Below are positions 24,558 to 33,231 of a stretch of DNA of 64,000 bases, piece after piece. Both the position numbers and the translations under genes were made by a program. The notes under the pieces are model-generated. The model searched no databases, was not told the origin of the DNA, and was given only the letters and a program-made list of their open reading frames with translations. Origin of the DNA: Stenotrophomonas rhizophila (lineage in GTDB: Bacteria; Pseudomonadota; Gammaproteobacteria; Xanthomonadales; Xanthomonadaceae); NCBI RefSeq assembly GCF_003651185.1, contig NZ_RCDC01000004.1:411053-475052 (forward strand), in the 5' to 3' direction. Every line of letters starts with the position of its first letter. The first letter of the stretch is position 1.

Positions 24558-25115
24558 TCAGAGGAACGTCACGGTGAGAGTGAAGGCCGTACTGATCGCG
24601 CCCTTGGTGACCAGCCCGCCCGCGAGCTTGTAGTACTGCGCGCACAACGGCACGTTGTGGGTCGCGGTGGCGAAAGTGCGGTTCAAGGTCTTGCCCGGCG
24701 TGACGGTTGCGCCGGTGGCGCAGTTGGTCTCCTTCAACAGCAGGCCGGTATACGGCGCCGGGTTGGTCGCTGCCTTGTTCTTGAACGCGTCGGCCTGGCC
24801 ATCAGCTGCATCGGCGGCCGCACCAAAGGTGATCGTGGCACCGGTCACGCCGCTGCAGCCGGTCAGCGCAAGATTGAACGTATCAAAGCTGGGTGTCGCA
24901 CCGCCGGCGGTGGCCGCGACATTGGGAAAGTCGCTGGCCGAGGCGGTGGGCATGGTGCGGTTGACTGCGCCAATGGCGCAGGTGCCGGCCTCGATCTGGC
25001 CAGTCAATGCGAAGTTGGCGGTGGCGCGACTCTGTGCAGCCGCCGGAAAGGCGGTGAGCGCCAGGGCGATGAGCGCGGTGCCCGCCCGGGCCGCGTATGC
25101 GAAGGTGGTGGTCAT
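24558..25115 (-). CDS. fimbrial subunit paralog 1
   Basis: 185-residue subunit directly after the usher gene (start overlaps usher stop by 4 bp). Signal peptide ALIALALTAFPAAA, donor strand ANFALTGQIEAGTC, LTGCSGVTGATITFG, AFKNKAATNPAPY (Lys instead of Arg), LCAQYYKLAGGLVTKG and C-terminal FTLTVTFL. As first gene after the usher it may be the most abundantly expressed paralog. Confidence 0.85.
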   Translation of the reverse strand: MTTTFAYAARAGTALIALALTAFPAAAQSRATANFALTGQIEAGTCAIGAVNRTMPTASASDFPNVAATAGGATPSFDTFNLALTGCSGVTGATITFGAAADAADGQADAFKNKAATNPAPYTGLLLKETNCATGATVTPGKTLNRTFATATHNVPLCAQYYKLAGGLVTKGAISTAFTLTVTFL

Positions 25116-27742
25116 GGATATCCTGTCGAAGTAATAAGAGGAACGGTGAGATCAGCCGCGGAGGCGGCCTGCTCGATGAGGGGTGTTACGGGTGGTGCTG
25201 GTGCAGCAGGGGGCTGGTGGTCATCACCGGCCGTGGTCGCGCTGTCCTGGCAGACCGATTCGGCCCAGCGCTGGCCGCGCTCCCTGCGCACCTCGGCCTG
25301 GCTGAACTGCATCGCACAGTGCACCGTGGTGCCGGTGCCCACGGTCAGCCAACCGTTGATCGGCGCATGCAGGTGGACAATGCCGCCCTGCCCCACCACG
25401 CCGACCACGGCGCCTTCGCTGTCGTATACCTGGCTGCCGAAGTGGGTCAGCGCGCTGCCGTCGGGGTGGGTCACGTAGGCGAACGCGGCGTGCCGCTGCT
25501 GCGTTTCGAACGAGAGCGCCACCGCTGCGCCCGCCGTGGGGGCCACCCGGCGGCTGTTCTGCAGCAGCGTCAGGTCCAGTGACAGGCCGTCCGAGGCGAT
25601 GGTCACCTCGTTCCAGCGGTACGGGCTCAGGCCGGGCAACAGGGCATAGCCGTTGCGGCCCACTTTGGCGCCGTTGATGCCGACGCGGGCCCCCTTGCCA
25701 CCGTCCACGCGGACGATGCCGAACGTGTTGCCCAGCGATGGCCCCAGATTGAGGCCGCCCGGATGCCATACCACCGCACCGGATGCACCGGCGGTGATCC
25801 GCTGATCGTGCTCGCTGTACATGTAGCCGGCACTGACGCGCGCCAGCGGTGTCTGCAGCTGCGCGCTGAGATTGGCGCTCTTGCTGCCATCGGGCGAGCG
25901 CGACAGGCCCGCGCCGTAGTCAACCGGCAGCGAGCCGGGGGCCCGGCCACTGACATTGACATACTGGCTGGTGCCTCCCTGCTGCTGCGCCAGCGACAGG
26001 CTGACCGAGGCCGGGCGCTCGGCGCCCCCCAGCGGCACCTCGAACTGTGCCTGGAACTGGTCATCACGGCGGCCGGTGCTCGAGCGCACGCGCATCGCAC
26101 TCAGGCTCCAGCTGACACGCCGCCAACGGCTCTGCAGGCCGATCTGGTAGTCGGTCTGTGCCTGGGCTGCGCCCCAGTAGCTGACATGGCTGGCACGCAC
26201 GAAGGCAGACGAGCGCGTGCCCAGTTGCTGCGAGAAATCCAGCTGGATGCGGCGCTTGGCGCGCTGCAGGATGGCCTGGCCGGACGCGTCGCCCGGCTTG
26301 GCGCCCCACTGCATCGCCTCTTCCAGGGTGACGAAGTCGCCACTGCTGTAGCGATAGGTGGCCAAGCCGATGTTGGTGCCGGTACTGGCCATGTGCCGCT
26401 GGTAGTTGACGCGCACGCTGTTGCCCCGGCGCACGCCATGGCCGTTGAGCGTTACCTGCGAGTGCGTCAGGTCTGCGCCGAACGCGCCAATGGACGTGTT
26501 GATTGCCGCGCCAGCCAATGCGGCGTGGTAGCCCTGCGTGGCCTGCGCACCGGCGAGCAGGGTGAGCCAGTTGTTCATGCCCCTGCCCCAGGTGCCCTGG
26601 AAGAACACCGGGTCGGACAGCCCATCGTGCTCACCGGAGGTGCGTCGACGCCCCCCCGCCAGGCTGTAGCGCCAGGCACCTTGCCGCAGTGCCTGCGGCA
26701 CCGCGGCGAAGTTCACCGAGAAGCGCTGCTCGCTGCCATCGGCCTCGGTGACCACCACGTCAAGATCGCCGCCGTAATTGGAGGGGTACAGGTCATCGAT
26801 CAGGAACGGCCCGGCCGCCACCCGGATTTCATGGATCACATAACCACTCTGGCGCACGGTGACGGTAGCCGCCGAGCGCGCCATGCCGCGGATCAGGGGC
26901 GCATAACCGCGCAGGGCATCTGGCAGCATCTGCTCATCGCTGGACAGCTGCGCCCCGGTGAAGGCAATGCTGTCGAACAGTTCGCCGGTGGTCATGGATT
27001 GCCCCACCAGCAACTGGCTGCGCCAGCGCACCACATCCCGCTGCAGATACGTATGCCCGGCCTGGTAGCCGCTGTCGCCCTCGTGCCGCCGCCATGTGCC
27101 CCGATGGCGCAGCCGCCACGGCCCGTGGTTGAAGCCGAAGGACAGGCCTGCGTACGCTGCCACACCGCTGTCATTGCGCTGCGCGTTGAAGTCGTAATCC
27201 AGCATGCCGACGGTGACACCAGGGTCCCACTGCCCCGGGTTGACCGTGCCACGCGCCTGGGTCTCCAACGCCTGCTGCGGTACGCTCAGGTTCAAGCGCA
27301 GCGCGTGGGTATCGAAATGCGCCTGGGCGTGTTCAACGCGGCCGACCAGCGGCACGCAACCGCGCACGTCCTGCTGCAGGTGCTCGGCTTTGACGCCGCC
27401 GTCTTCCAGCAGCGTGCGCGGCAGGCAGGCCTCGGCACGCAGAGGATCGGCGCCGGGATGGAACATGATGCCGTGACGGCCGAGGAAGCTGTCATTGAGG
27501 TGGACGTCCAGATCGTATTCGCCCGCTTCAACCGGATTACCGTGGCGGAAGCGCTCCAGATCGGCATCGCTGGCGCCGTCCATGAGGAAATCGGCATTGA
27601 ATGCCAGCTCCACCGGTGCCCCATTGCCACTGGCCATGGCCAGACCATGCCAGCAGCCGGCCAGCGCCGCCGCCAGTGTGCTGACACGCGCGCCTCCCCG
27701 ACGCTGCCGATGCGGCGCGCGATGGGAAAGCGATGGGCTCAT
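25112..27742 (-). CDS. outer-membrane fimbrial usher (FimD/PapC family)
   Basis: 876-residue usher, the outer-membrane pore that receives chaperone-subunit complexes and assembles the pilus. Seen: the N-terminal domain start ELAFNADFLMDG and LDVHLNDSFLGRH, cysteine pair around EACLPRTLLEDGG/RGCVPL, plug-region VTVRQSGYVIHEIRVAAGPF followed by DLYPSNYGGDLDV, and C-terminal domain INGWLTVGTGTTVHC. The 40 residues after the last cysteine are Pro/Ala-rich and unusual. ATG 27742 was chosen as start; a longer frame would need a TTG codon. Its gene precedes the subunit array, an atypical order since ushers usually follow pilin and chaperone. Confidence 0.92.
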   Translation of the reverse strand: MSPSLSHRAPHRQRRGGARVSTLAAALAGCWHGLAMASGNGAPVELAFNADFLMDGASDADLERFRHGNPVEAGEYDLDVHLNDSFLGRHGIMFHPGADPLRAEACLPRTLLEDGGVKAEHLQQDVRGCVPLVGRVEHAQAHFDTHALRLNLSVPQQALETQARGTVNPGQWDPGVTVGMLDYDFNAQRNDSGVAAYAGLSFGFNHGPWRLRHRGTWRRHEGDSGYQAGHTYLQRDVVRWRSQLLVGQSMTTGELFDSIAFTGAQLSSDEQMLPDALRGYAPLIRGMARSAATVTVRQSGYVIHEIRVAAGPFLIDDLYPSNYGGDLDVVVTEADGSEQRFSVNFAAVPQALRQGAWRYSLAGGRRRTSGEHDGLSDPVFFQGTWGRGMNNWLTLLAGAQATQGYHAALAGAAINTSIGAFGADLTHSQVTLNGHGVRRGNSVRVNYQRHMASTGTNIGLATYRYSSGDFVTLEEAMQWGAKPGDASGQAILQRAKRRIQLDFSQQLGTRSSAFVRASHVSYWGAAQAQTDYQIGLQSRWRRVSWSLSAMRVRSSTGRRDDQFQAQFEVPLGGAERPASVSLSLAQQQGGTSQYVNVSGRAPGSLPVDYGAGLSRSPDGSKSANLSAQLQTPLARVSAGYMYSEHDQRITAGASGAVVWHPGGLNLGPSLGNTFGIVRVDGGKGARVGINGAKVGRNGYALLPGLSPYRWNEVTIASDGLSLDLTLLQNSRRVAPTAGAAVALSFETQQRHAAFAYVTHPDGSALTHFGSQVYDSEGAVVGVVGQGGIVHLHAPINGWLTVGTGTTVHCAMQFSQAEVRRERGQRWAESVCQDSATTAGDDHQPPAAPAPPVTPLIEQAASAADLTVPLITSTGYP

Positions 27743-27828
27743 GCGTATCGGCACGGGGTGTTGCCCGCTCAAAGCGGGACCAGGTCAGCGGAAGTGCGGC
27801 GAGAGTGGCAGCGGCCTGCGGGCAGGTA

Positions 27829-27847
27829 CATGCAAGAACTTGCAAAA
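27829..27847. promoter_or_regulatory. fimbrial promoter motif, copy 1
   Basis: CATGCAAGAACTTGCAAAA, containing the inverted repeat TGCAAG-AA-CTTGCA, 87 bp before the usher start. It matches 16 of 19 positions with a sequence at 43971, upstream of the second fimbrial operon. Likely operator for the RcsB-like regulators encoded beside each operon. Confidence 0.5.
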
Positions 27848-27895
27848 CACAGCGGCGTCACTGCAATTGTTCAGCCTGGCGCCGTTTCCATTCAG

Positions 27896-28531
27896 TCAGC
27901 GATCTGTTGGATGCGCACGCAGTAAATCGAAAAGCTCTCTGTCATTGGCAGCGCCTAACTTACGCATCCCCGTGCGCTTCTGCCGACTCACCGTGCTGAC
28001 GGTTTTGGCCTGACATCCGGCGATCTCGCTGACCGAGTTGCCCTTGGCGATCAGCGCCAATACCTGCCGCTCGCATCGCGACAACGCCGACAAAGGGGGT
28101 TGCCGCGGTGCGTCCTGGTCAAAGGTGCGTTCCGCCCAACCGTCATGCACATAGCGGCGCCCGGCAATGACGGATGTCATTGCGTCCAGATAAACCGCCA
28201 GCGGCGCGCGGCGCTGCACGATGGCCGATGCCCCGGCGTCCAGCAGGTTCGCCAACCCGTCGGCGTGGGCGCTGTCGGTCAACACCATGACCGCTGCGCT
28301 GGTCTGCCCACGCACGGCACCGATCATCTCCACTGCCTCCGCACCCTGACGGATGCAGGCAGGCAGATCGAGGATCACCACCTCGGGCTCATCCTCCCCG
28401 ACCCGCTCGCGGAATGCCGACCAGCTGCCGGCATCGTCGACCACCCGGCACGCCGGCACGCTGCCGAGCAGGCAACAAAGGGAAAACACAGTGAGCGGGT
28501 GGTCACTGATGACCACAATGCGTGTTGCCAT
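27896..28531 (-). CDS. RcsB/FimZ-like response regulator
   Basis: 211-residue two-component regulator. The N-terminal receiver has the acidic pocket at VISDHP (Asp10) and a phospho-acceptor candidate Asp55 (VVILDLP). The C-terminal LuxR-type helix-turn-helix reads LSRCERQVLALIAKGNSVSE and KTVSTVSRQKRTGMRKLG, a pattern of the RcsB/FimZ/EvgA group. It lies 153 bp upstream of the usher on the same strand and is divergent from the hybrid kinase at 28734. It probably controls the type 1-like operon and receives phosphate from that kinase. The receiver is somewhat divergent (ACIRQG where most have MPxxxG). Confidence 0.85.
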   Translation of the reverse strand: MATRIVVISDHPLTVFSLCCLLGSVPACRVVDDAGSWSAFRERVGEDEPEVVILDLPACIRQGAEAVEMIGAVRGQTSAAVMVLTDSAHADGLANLLDAGASAIVQRRAPLAVYLDAMTSVIAGRRYVHDGWAERTFDQDAPRQPPLSALSRCERQVLALIAKGNSVSEIAGCQAKTVSTVSRQKRTGMRKLGAANDRELFDLLRAHPTDR

Positions 28532-28733
28532 GGAGTGTCCATTCCCTCTGGGCGCTGACGCCAGCCCCGTCCTTCGATCACCATGACGAATCGGGAACCG
28601 CATCGCCATGCAAGCACTATGAAAATCGGGTTCATATGAACGCCGGGAGGCGACGGGTATGGCTTTGTGACGCGGCCTGCGGAGACGCCATGCTGGGTGG
28701 AACTTTCGTACTTGTTGCATACCCCGCCGTGCG

Positions 28734-31163
28734 ATGCCGGCGTATCTGTGGGGGATATTTTTGTCGGATGACTGGTGCATGGACCCGCGTGCTTCCTCCC
28801 CTTTCCGCACCACCGGCCGGCGACAAAGCCCGTGGCGCGTGGCATGGCTCACGGCCACCTTCGCTATCGCCGGCAGCCTGCTCTGGCTGGTCCTGTCCTC
28901 CCCGACGGCACAGCGCACGCCCTTCAGCCTGGCCATCGGCCCGCAGATGGCCAGCCAGCACGGCCTGGCCGGGGATGCCGCGCAAGGCGGGCCCGGTGCC
29001 TATCTGGAGGCAGTCGAGGCGCTGTCCGGGCTCACGCTGAAGCTGGTCACCGCGCCCTCCATCGAGCGTGCAGTCCTGCTGCTGCACAACGGGCAGGTGG
29101 ACGGAATGGCCTTCTCCCTGCCCTCCACCGCCACGATGCTGCCCGACACCGCCGCGGTCTCGCCGTCCTTCTACAGCGGCACCACGGTCATGGTCACGCG
29201 CCCGACAGCGGCCTTTCGCGCGCTGTCGGCGATGAGCGGGATGCGCGTGGGCGTGATCGGCCATGGGGAGTATCGCGGCTATCTGGCTGAGCACTTCCCC
29301 GGTATCGACGTGTATCCCCTGCCCAGCGTCGATGCGATGCTCGAGGCGGTGGACAGCGGTGGCATCGACGCCGCGCTCGGTGTGGATGCCGTGCTGGCGC
29401 CGCTGGCGCGCAAGCGCTTCGGCGAGCGGCTGGAGGTGCATCTGGTTTCGGATGGCCCACCGGTGGAGATGCGGGTGGCCTCGCTGCCGCAGCGCGCCGG
29501 CGAGATTGCCATGGCGCACCAGACCTTCCTGTCGCTGCCGTTGGATACCCGCCAGGACATCCTGGAGCGCTGGTTGAACACGCTGTACCGCTCTCCACCC
29601 ACACTGCGGGCGGTGCTGTCCCACTACCGCGTGCCTATCACACTACTCGGCCTGTTCCTGCTGGCGTTCCTGCTGGCCGTCGCCCAGTCGCAGCGCAATG
29701 CGCGCTCACTGGCCTCACGCCAGGCCAGTGCAGCGCGCATCCTGACCCTGGTCAATCATGAAGTCCGCAACGGCGCGGCCTCGGTCATTTCAGCCATCGA
29801 TCTGCTGGAGGCCGAGGCGGACCCGGACGAACGCAACCGGCTGTTCCAATCGGCCCGGTCGGCTGCCGATGCGCTGAAGCACACCCTGACCAACGCGTTG
29901 GAGTTCATGTTCCGTGATGCGCCCGAGCATGCCGATGCCGCTTTCCTGCACAACGCCCACGGCATCGTGGCCGAATGCCTCTCGGCGATGCGGCCGCTGG
30001 CCCGCTGCAAGGGGCTTCACCTGGTGCTGCAGATGGACGGTGAGGCTACGCTGCAGGCGCGTTGCGATGCGCGCGCCCTGCACCATATCGCCAGCAACCT
30101 GATCTCCAACGCCATCAAGTTCAGTGACCACGGCGAGGTGACGATCGGGCTCTGCTTCTTGCCTGGCGTCGGTAACACCGGAACGGTCGTGCTTCGCGTG
30201 ACCGATGTCGGCCCCGGGATTCCAGCCCACGACATGGCACGCATCTTCGAGCCTTTCAGCGCCACCCGCACCGGCCAGCTCAAACACGGCGCCGGCATCG
30301 GACTCTCCCTGTGCCGACGTATCGCGCGCGCGCACGGCGGGAACGTGACCGTCTCCAGCCGGCCAGGATCGGGTGCGACCTTCGTGGCCACGCTACGCGG
30401 GCAACTCGGCGATACCGCGCCGGAGATGACCTCGCCCCTTCTCCGGGCCTCTGCACCCCAGGTGGCCTGCGCACTGGTGATCGAGGATCAACCCGCGATC
30501 GCCAACATCATGGTCCGCCGGCTGCGCGGGCTGGGGTTCGAGACGGTCATCGCCAGCTCCGGTGCCGCGGCGATCCGCCTCATGAATCAAGAGGGGCCGT
30601 TCGGCATCATCACCGTGGATGGCGACCTGATGGACGCCGATGGCAGCGATATCGCCCAGGAGATCCGCGCGATCGAACGCCGCCACGATTGGCCGCCCGC
30701 AAGGCTGCTGTCTGTCTCCGCCGCCACCGACGTGATGGACCGCGCGGCCTACCGCCGCGCCGGGGTCGATGTCTATCTTGGCAAGCCCATCGACTGGGTC
30801 GCCTTCGATGCCGCCAGCGGCGCACCGGTGCGTGATGCGAAGGCGCCCGTCGTGCCCGTACAGCAAGGCGTGAGCGTGATGGAAATCTACCATCACCAGA
30901 TGCAGCTCGACCGGACCGGGCTGGAGGTTTCGATCCGTGTGCAGAACTGGCGCGGTGCGCTGGCCATGGCGCACCGCATGCAGGGCGCGGCCTCGATGGT
31001 GGGCGACGTGGACACCGTGCCCACCCTGTGCGAACTGCAGCGCTGCCTGAAAGCGCATGCCATCAACGGCGACCCCGCCGATGCGCAGGTCTGGGCACTG
31101 GTGGCCAGTCTCAGCCCGGCCCCGGCCGATGGCGTGGACGGCGTGCCTCCGAGCAGCAACTGA
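28734..31163 (+). CDS. EvgS/BvgS-like hybrid sensor kinase (HK-REC-HPt)
   Basis: 809-residue phosphorelay kinase. Order: N-terminal membrane helix (WRVAWLTATFAIAGSLLWLV), one periplasmic solute-binding-like domain (about residues 65-295), second membrane helix (ITLLGLFLLAFLLAVA), HisKA with His342 in LVNHEVRNG, ATPase with NLISNAIKFSD, VTDVGPGIP and GAGIGLSLCRRIA, receiver with Asp629 (ITVDGDLMDADG), and HPt with His747 (MAHRMQGAASM). EvgS and BvgS carry two periplasmic binding domains and a PAS; here there is one and no PAS. An in-frame ATG at 28779 is an equally possible start; neither has a good ribosome binding site. It is divergent from the RcsB-like regulator, its likely phosphate acceptor. 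Confidence 0.88.
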   Translation: MPAYLWGIFLSDDWCMDPRASSPFRTTGRRQSPWRVAWLTATFAIAGSLLWLVLSSPTAQRTPFSLAIGPQMASQHGLAGDAAQGGPGAYLEAVEALSGLTLKLVTAPSIERAVLLLHNGQVDGMAFSLPSTATMLPDTAAVSPSFYSGTTVMVTRPTAAFRALSAMSGMRVGVIGHGEYRGYLAEHFPGIDVYPLPSVDAMLEAVDSGGIDAALGVDAVLAPLARKRFGERLEVHLVSDGPPVEMRVASLPQRAGEIAMAHQTFLSLPLDTRQDILERWLNTLYRSPPTLRAVLSHYRVPITLLGLFLLAFLLAVAQSQRNARSLASRQASAARILTLVNHEVRNGAASVISAIDLLEAEADPDERNRLFQSARSAADALKHTLTNALEFMFRDAPEHADAAFLHNAHGIVAECLSAMRPLARCKGLHLVLQMDGEATLQARCDARALHHIASNLISNAIKFSDHGEVTIGLCFLPGVGNTGTVVLRVTDVGPGIPAHDMARIFEPFSATRTGQLKHGAGIGLSLCRRIARAHGGNVTVSSRPGSGATFVATLRGQLGDTAPEMTSPLLRASAPQVACALVIEDQPAIANIMVRRLRGLGFETVIASSGAAAIRLMNQEGPFGIITVDGDLMDADGSDIAQEIRAIERRHDWPPARLLSVSAATDVMDRAAYRRAGVDVYLGKPIDWVAFDAASGAPVRDAKAPVVPVQQGVSVMEIYHHQMQLDRTGLEVSIRVQNWRGALAMAHRMQGAASMVGDVDTVPTLCELQRCLKAHAINGDPADAQVWALVASLSPAPADGVDGVPPSSN

Positions 31164-31307
31164 AGCACGGTCACGAAACGGTGCTCGCGCTCAAAGGCCT
31201 CGGTCATCTCGGCATGGATATCCACGATCTCCCACAGCGCGGTGCTGTAGTGATTGACGTCGGCGAAGCCGCCGCCCTCGCCTTGCAGCGCGAGCAGTGA
31301 TTCCTCG
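31157..31307 (-). pseudogene. fragment of a diverged copy of the 32259 gene
   Basis: The minus strand here encodes DVNHYSTALWEIVDIHAEM followed by EHRFVTVLQLLLGG, which aligns with the C-terminus of the gene at 32259 (DVHAYRDTLWDIVGIHADL, HRAVAVLQLL). There is no start codon in place and no stop of its own: the frame runs into the antisense of the kinase gene. It is a truncated, diverged duplicate. Confidence 0.65.
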
Positions 31308-31430
31308 GCGGTTGTAGGTATTCAGGCCGGCGGTGTTCATCGCACCGGCTCACTGCCGCGGCCTTCCAGGGTGTCGATCTGGCCCTGCAGGTTCTTCTGC
31401 ACTTCCTACAGCTGGGCGACGGTTATCGCC
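31307..31430 (-). pseudogene. mosaic remnant of a trimeric autotransporter gene
   Basis: Three short blocks match separate parts of the autotransporter gene: 31307-31343 with 33390-33426, 31344-31416 with 33749-33821 (about 94% identical), and 31410-31430 with 34138-34158. About 320 bp is missing at each junction, and each join falls at a short shared sequence (CATCGC, AGCTG). In the original frame CTG-TAT-GAG has become CTG-TAG-GAA, a stop. This is debris of a second adhesin copy. Confidence 0.75.
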
Positions 31431-31565
31431 TCCCACGCGCTTATCACCGGCGTGCCCTCTTCAACAGGATGCTGCCGTGCGCAGGACGCGCCTGGCGCTG
31501 GCTTGCGTTGCTCGGCACCGCTAACCTGTCTGTCACGTCCAGCCGTGGCAGCCCAAGGAAGAGGG

Positions 31566-32138
31566 ATGAACACACCATTGCCGCTCGCGGCACCATCAGC
31601 AGGCACTCATCGCCCGCAAATGCGTGCGTTGTATGATCAACTAGCCACGCACCTTGGCTTCCCGGCTGAAAAACTGCCCACGCTCGCGTTCGACCGGCCA
31701 GGCCTGGCTTCTGCGAAAGCAACCTTCAACATGCAGGCCCGCAGGATCACCATCGGCCAAGCCTGTGAACGCGAGTTCGTCCAGTGGGGAGCATACCCGT
31801 TCCAGCTGACAGTGGCCCACCAGCTCACCCATGCCGTTCTCTACGAGGCCGGCTATGGCGCCACTGGACATGCGGACGCATTCCTCGCTGTTTATGGGCT
31901 CGTGCTGGGCAAGATGGACATCAACCTTGTTGAACTCGAGATGGAACGCTGTGCCACGCAGAATTGGCCGGCTGACGTACCACCTTCGTTGCTATCCAAC
32001 CGACCACGGAAAGCGTGGCGCAGCAAATCTGATCCCCGCCGTAAAAAGGGGCGCCGGCGGTGTCGTCTTGGTACTGGCCGTCTGGTTGTTCCGGTATCCG
32101 CTGATGAACCGAAGAGGTCCAATGCGATCGCGATATGA
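31566..32138 (+). CDS. SprT/zincin-like protein with altered catalytic motif
   Basis: 190-residue protein of unknown function. The start at 31566 has AAGGAAGAGGG just upstream. Residues 65-120 read RRITIGQACEREFVQWGAYP, then AHQLTHAVLYEAGYGATGHADAFL. That spacing (HxxxH, later GHxxxF) recalls SprT-type metalloproteases with HExxH and GHGxxF, but the catalytic Glu is Gln here, so hydrolysis is doubtful. The last 45 residues are Arg/Lys-rich and unlike the rest; another frame at 32030-32110 encodes a membrane-like GGVVLVLAVWLF, so a frameshift near the A5G4 run at 32043 is possible. It lies among decayed DNA. Confidence 0.5.
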   Translation: MNTPLPLAAPSAGTHRPQMRALYDQLATHLGFPAEKLPTLAFDRPGLASAKATFNMQARRITIGQACEREFVQWGAYPFQLTVAHQLTHAVLYEAGYGATGHADAFLAVYGLVLGKMDINLVELEMERCATQNWPADVPPSLLSNRPRKAWRSKSDPRRKKGRRRCRLGTGRLVVPVSADEPKRSNAIAI

Positions 32139-32258
32139 CACTTGCCTGATGAGTCTGACGCGGCCAAGCCGCCGATAGCTCACCCTTCGCGCCTCTCGAG
32201 GCGCATGCCCTGCCACGCATACACAAAAGGCAGACGGGCACCGGGACCCCTTTGGCTA

Positions 32259-32948
32259 TCAGAACAGGCGGCGCTGCAGCAGTTGCAGCACGGCCACTGC
32301 CCGGTGCTGGTGATAGTAGCGGCTGGAAAGATCGGCATGGATGCCGACGATGTCCCACAGCGTATCGCGGTACGCATGCACGTCCTGGATGTGGCACACC
32401 TCATGGCCATGCGGACCGCCCCAGTCTGGCTGGGCCGCGCTGCGCCACACCGCATCGGTACTGTGCTCGCGCACCGCCCCCAGCATCGCAACATACGCAT
32501 CCACCTCACGGCAGTGCAGCTCGCCGCATTCGTCCAGCGCCAGGATCAGGGCTGCGATGTCCTGCAGCAGTTTCTGCTGGTAGCGCAACGCGGCCGGCTC
32601 CAGCAGCACACCACGGACCTGCTGTATTCGGTGAGCCCCGGGGCCCGCGCCCTCCGCGGTGCCTGGCCCCGCGACGCGCTGGTGAAAGCGGAGCACCTCC
32701 GGCCCTTCGTAACTTGCCTGCGCGCGCTTGCGGATGCGGTCGTCCAGCGCCAGCATCCAGACGTGCGCGGCCTCGGGAGTCACCTGCAGCCTGGGGGCGG
32801 ACAGCAGTGTCCAACCGGCCCATGCACCGGCAAGGGCGATGGCGAACGACACCACACGCAGTGCGACACGGTGGGCCACTCTCCCGCCCCCGGAGCCGGG
32901 CCGCCCAGCCCCGGCCAAGGCGCGTCCAGACGCCTGCGAAGCGATCAT
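32259..32948 (-). CDS. membrane-anchored protein encoded next to the trimeric autotransporter
   Basis: 229-residue protein with one N-terminal membrane helix (LRVVSFAIALAGAWAGWTLL, about residues 31-50) and a helical, mostly hydrophilic domain outside it (AHVWMLALDDRIRKRAQASY, LQDIAALILALDECGELHC, ending VLQLLQRRLF). I do not recognise a family. It follows the autotransporter gene on the same strand, and a diverged fragment of the same gene lies beside autotransporter debris at 31157-31430, so the two genes travel together. By analogy with SadB beside SadA or TpgA in Acinetobacter, it may help the adhesin through the periplasm. The exact start is uncertain; a GTG further in is possible. Confidence 0.6.
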   Translation of the reverse strand: MIASQASGRALAGAGRPGSGGGRVAHRVALRVVSFAIALAGAWAGWTLLSAPRLQVTPEAAHVWMLALDDRIRKRAQASYEGPEVLRFHQRVAGPGTAEGAGPGAHRIQQVRGVLLEPAALRYQQKLLQDIAALILALDECGELHCREVDAYVAMLGAVREHSTDAVWRSAAQPDWGGPHGHEVCHIQDVHAYRDTLWDIVGIHADLSSRYYHQHRAVAVLQLLQRRLF

Positions 32949-33095
32949 AGGCCGGCCTCCCCAACGGTTGCCACGGCCACTCCCCGGGTGCGATCACTCA
33001 TTCACGCGCCTCCAGCGCAAGGGGCATCGCGCGGACTGCGCGCGCCTCACCATCACGCTAATGGCACCCCTCACCCGACTTCCATACAACACCAA

Positions 33096-33135
33096 TGAAA
33101 AATAGCCGCGCCACGCCGCATGAAAAAGGCGCGGC
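33096..33135 (-). terminator. intrinsic terminator after the trimeric autotransporter
   Basis: On the minus strand GCCGCGCC (33135-33128) pairs with GGCGCGGC (33112-33105) around a 15-nt loop, followed at once by TATTTTTCAT. It lies about 100 bp after the autotransporter stop and before the 32259 gene, so it would separate the two transcripts. Confidence 0.65.
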
Positions 33136-33231
33136 CCGCCAGAAGCGAACCGCGCCAGATCAAGCGCCCTTACCGGCTGCCCAGTCATACCGACCCGGGC
33201 AGCCTATACAAGCCGCAGGGCTACGTGCCGC

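Noticed and set aside
21863..25115. Spore coat U (SCPU) domain proteins
   Set aside because: The usher and FimC-type chaperone context and the donor strand/FTVTITYQ pattern fit the FimA-type pilin family better.
25763..27925. 720-codon plus-strand frame antisense to the usher
   Set aside because: No motif; typical shadow frame in high-GC DNA.
31254..31565. N-terminal extension of the SprT-like protein
   Set aside because: This stretch is antisense debris of the autotransporter and partner genes; the ribosome binding site is at 31566.
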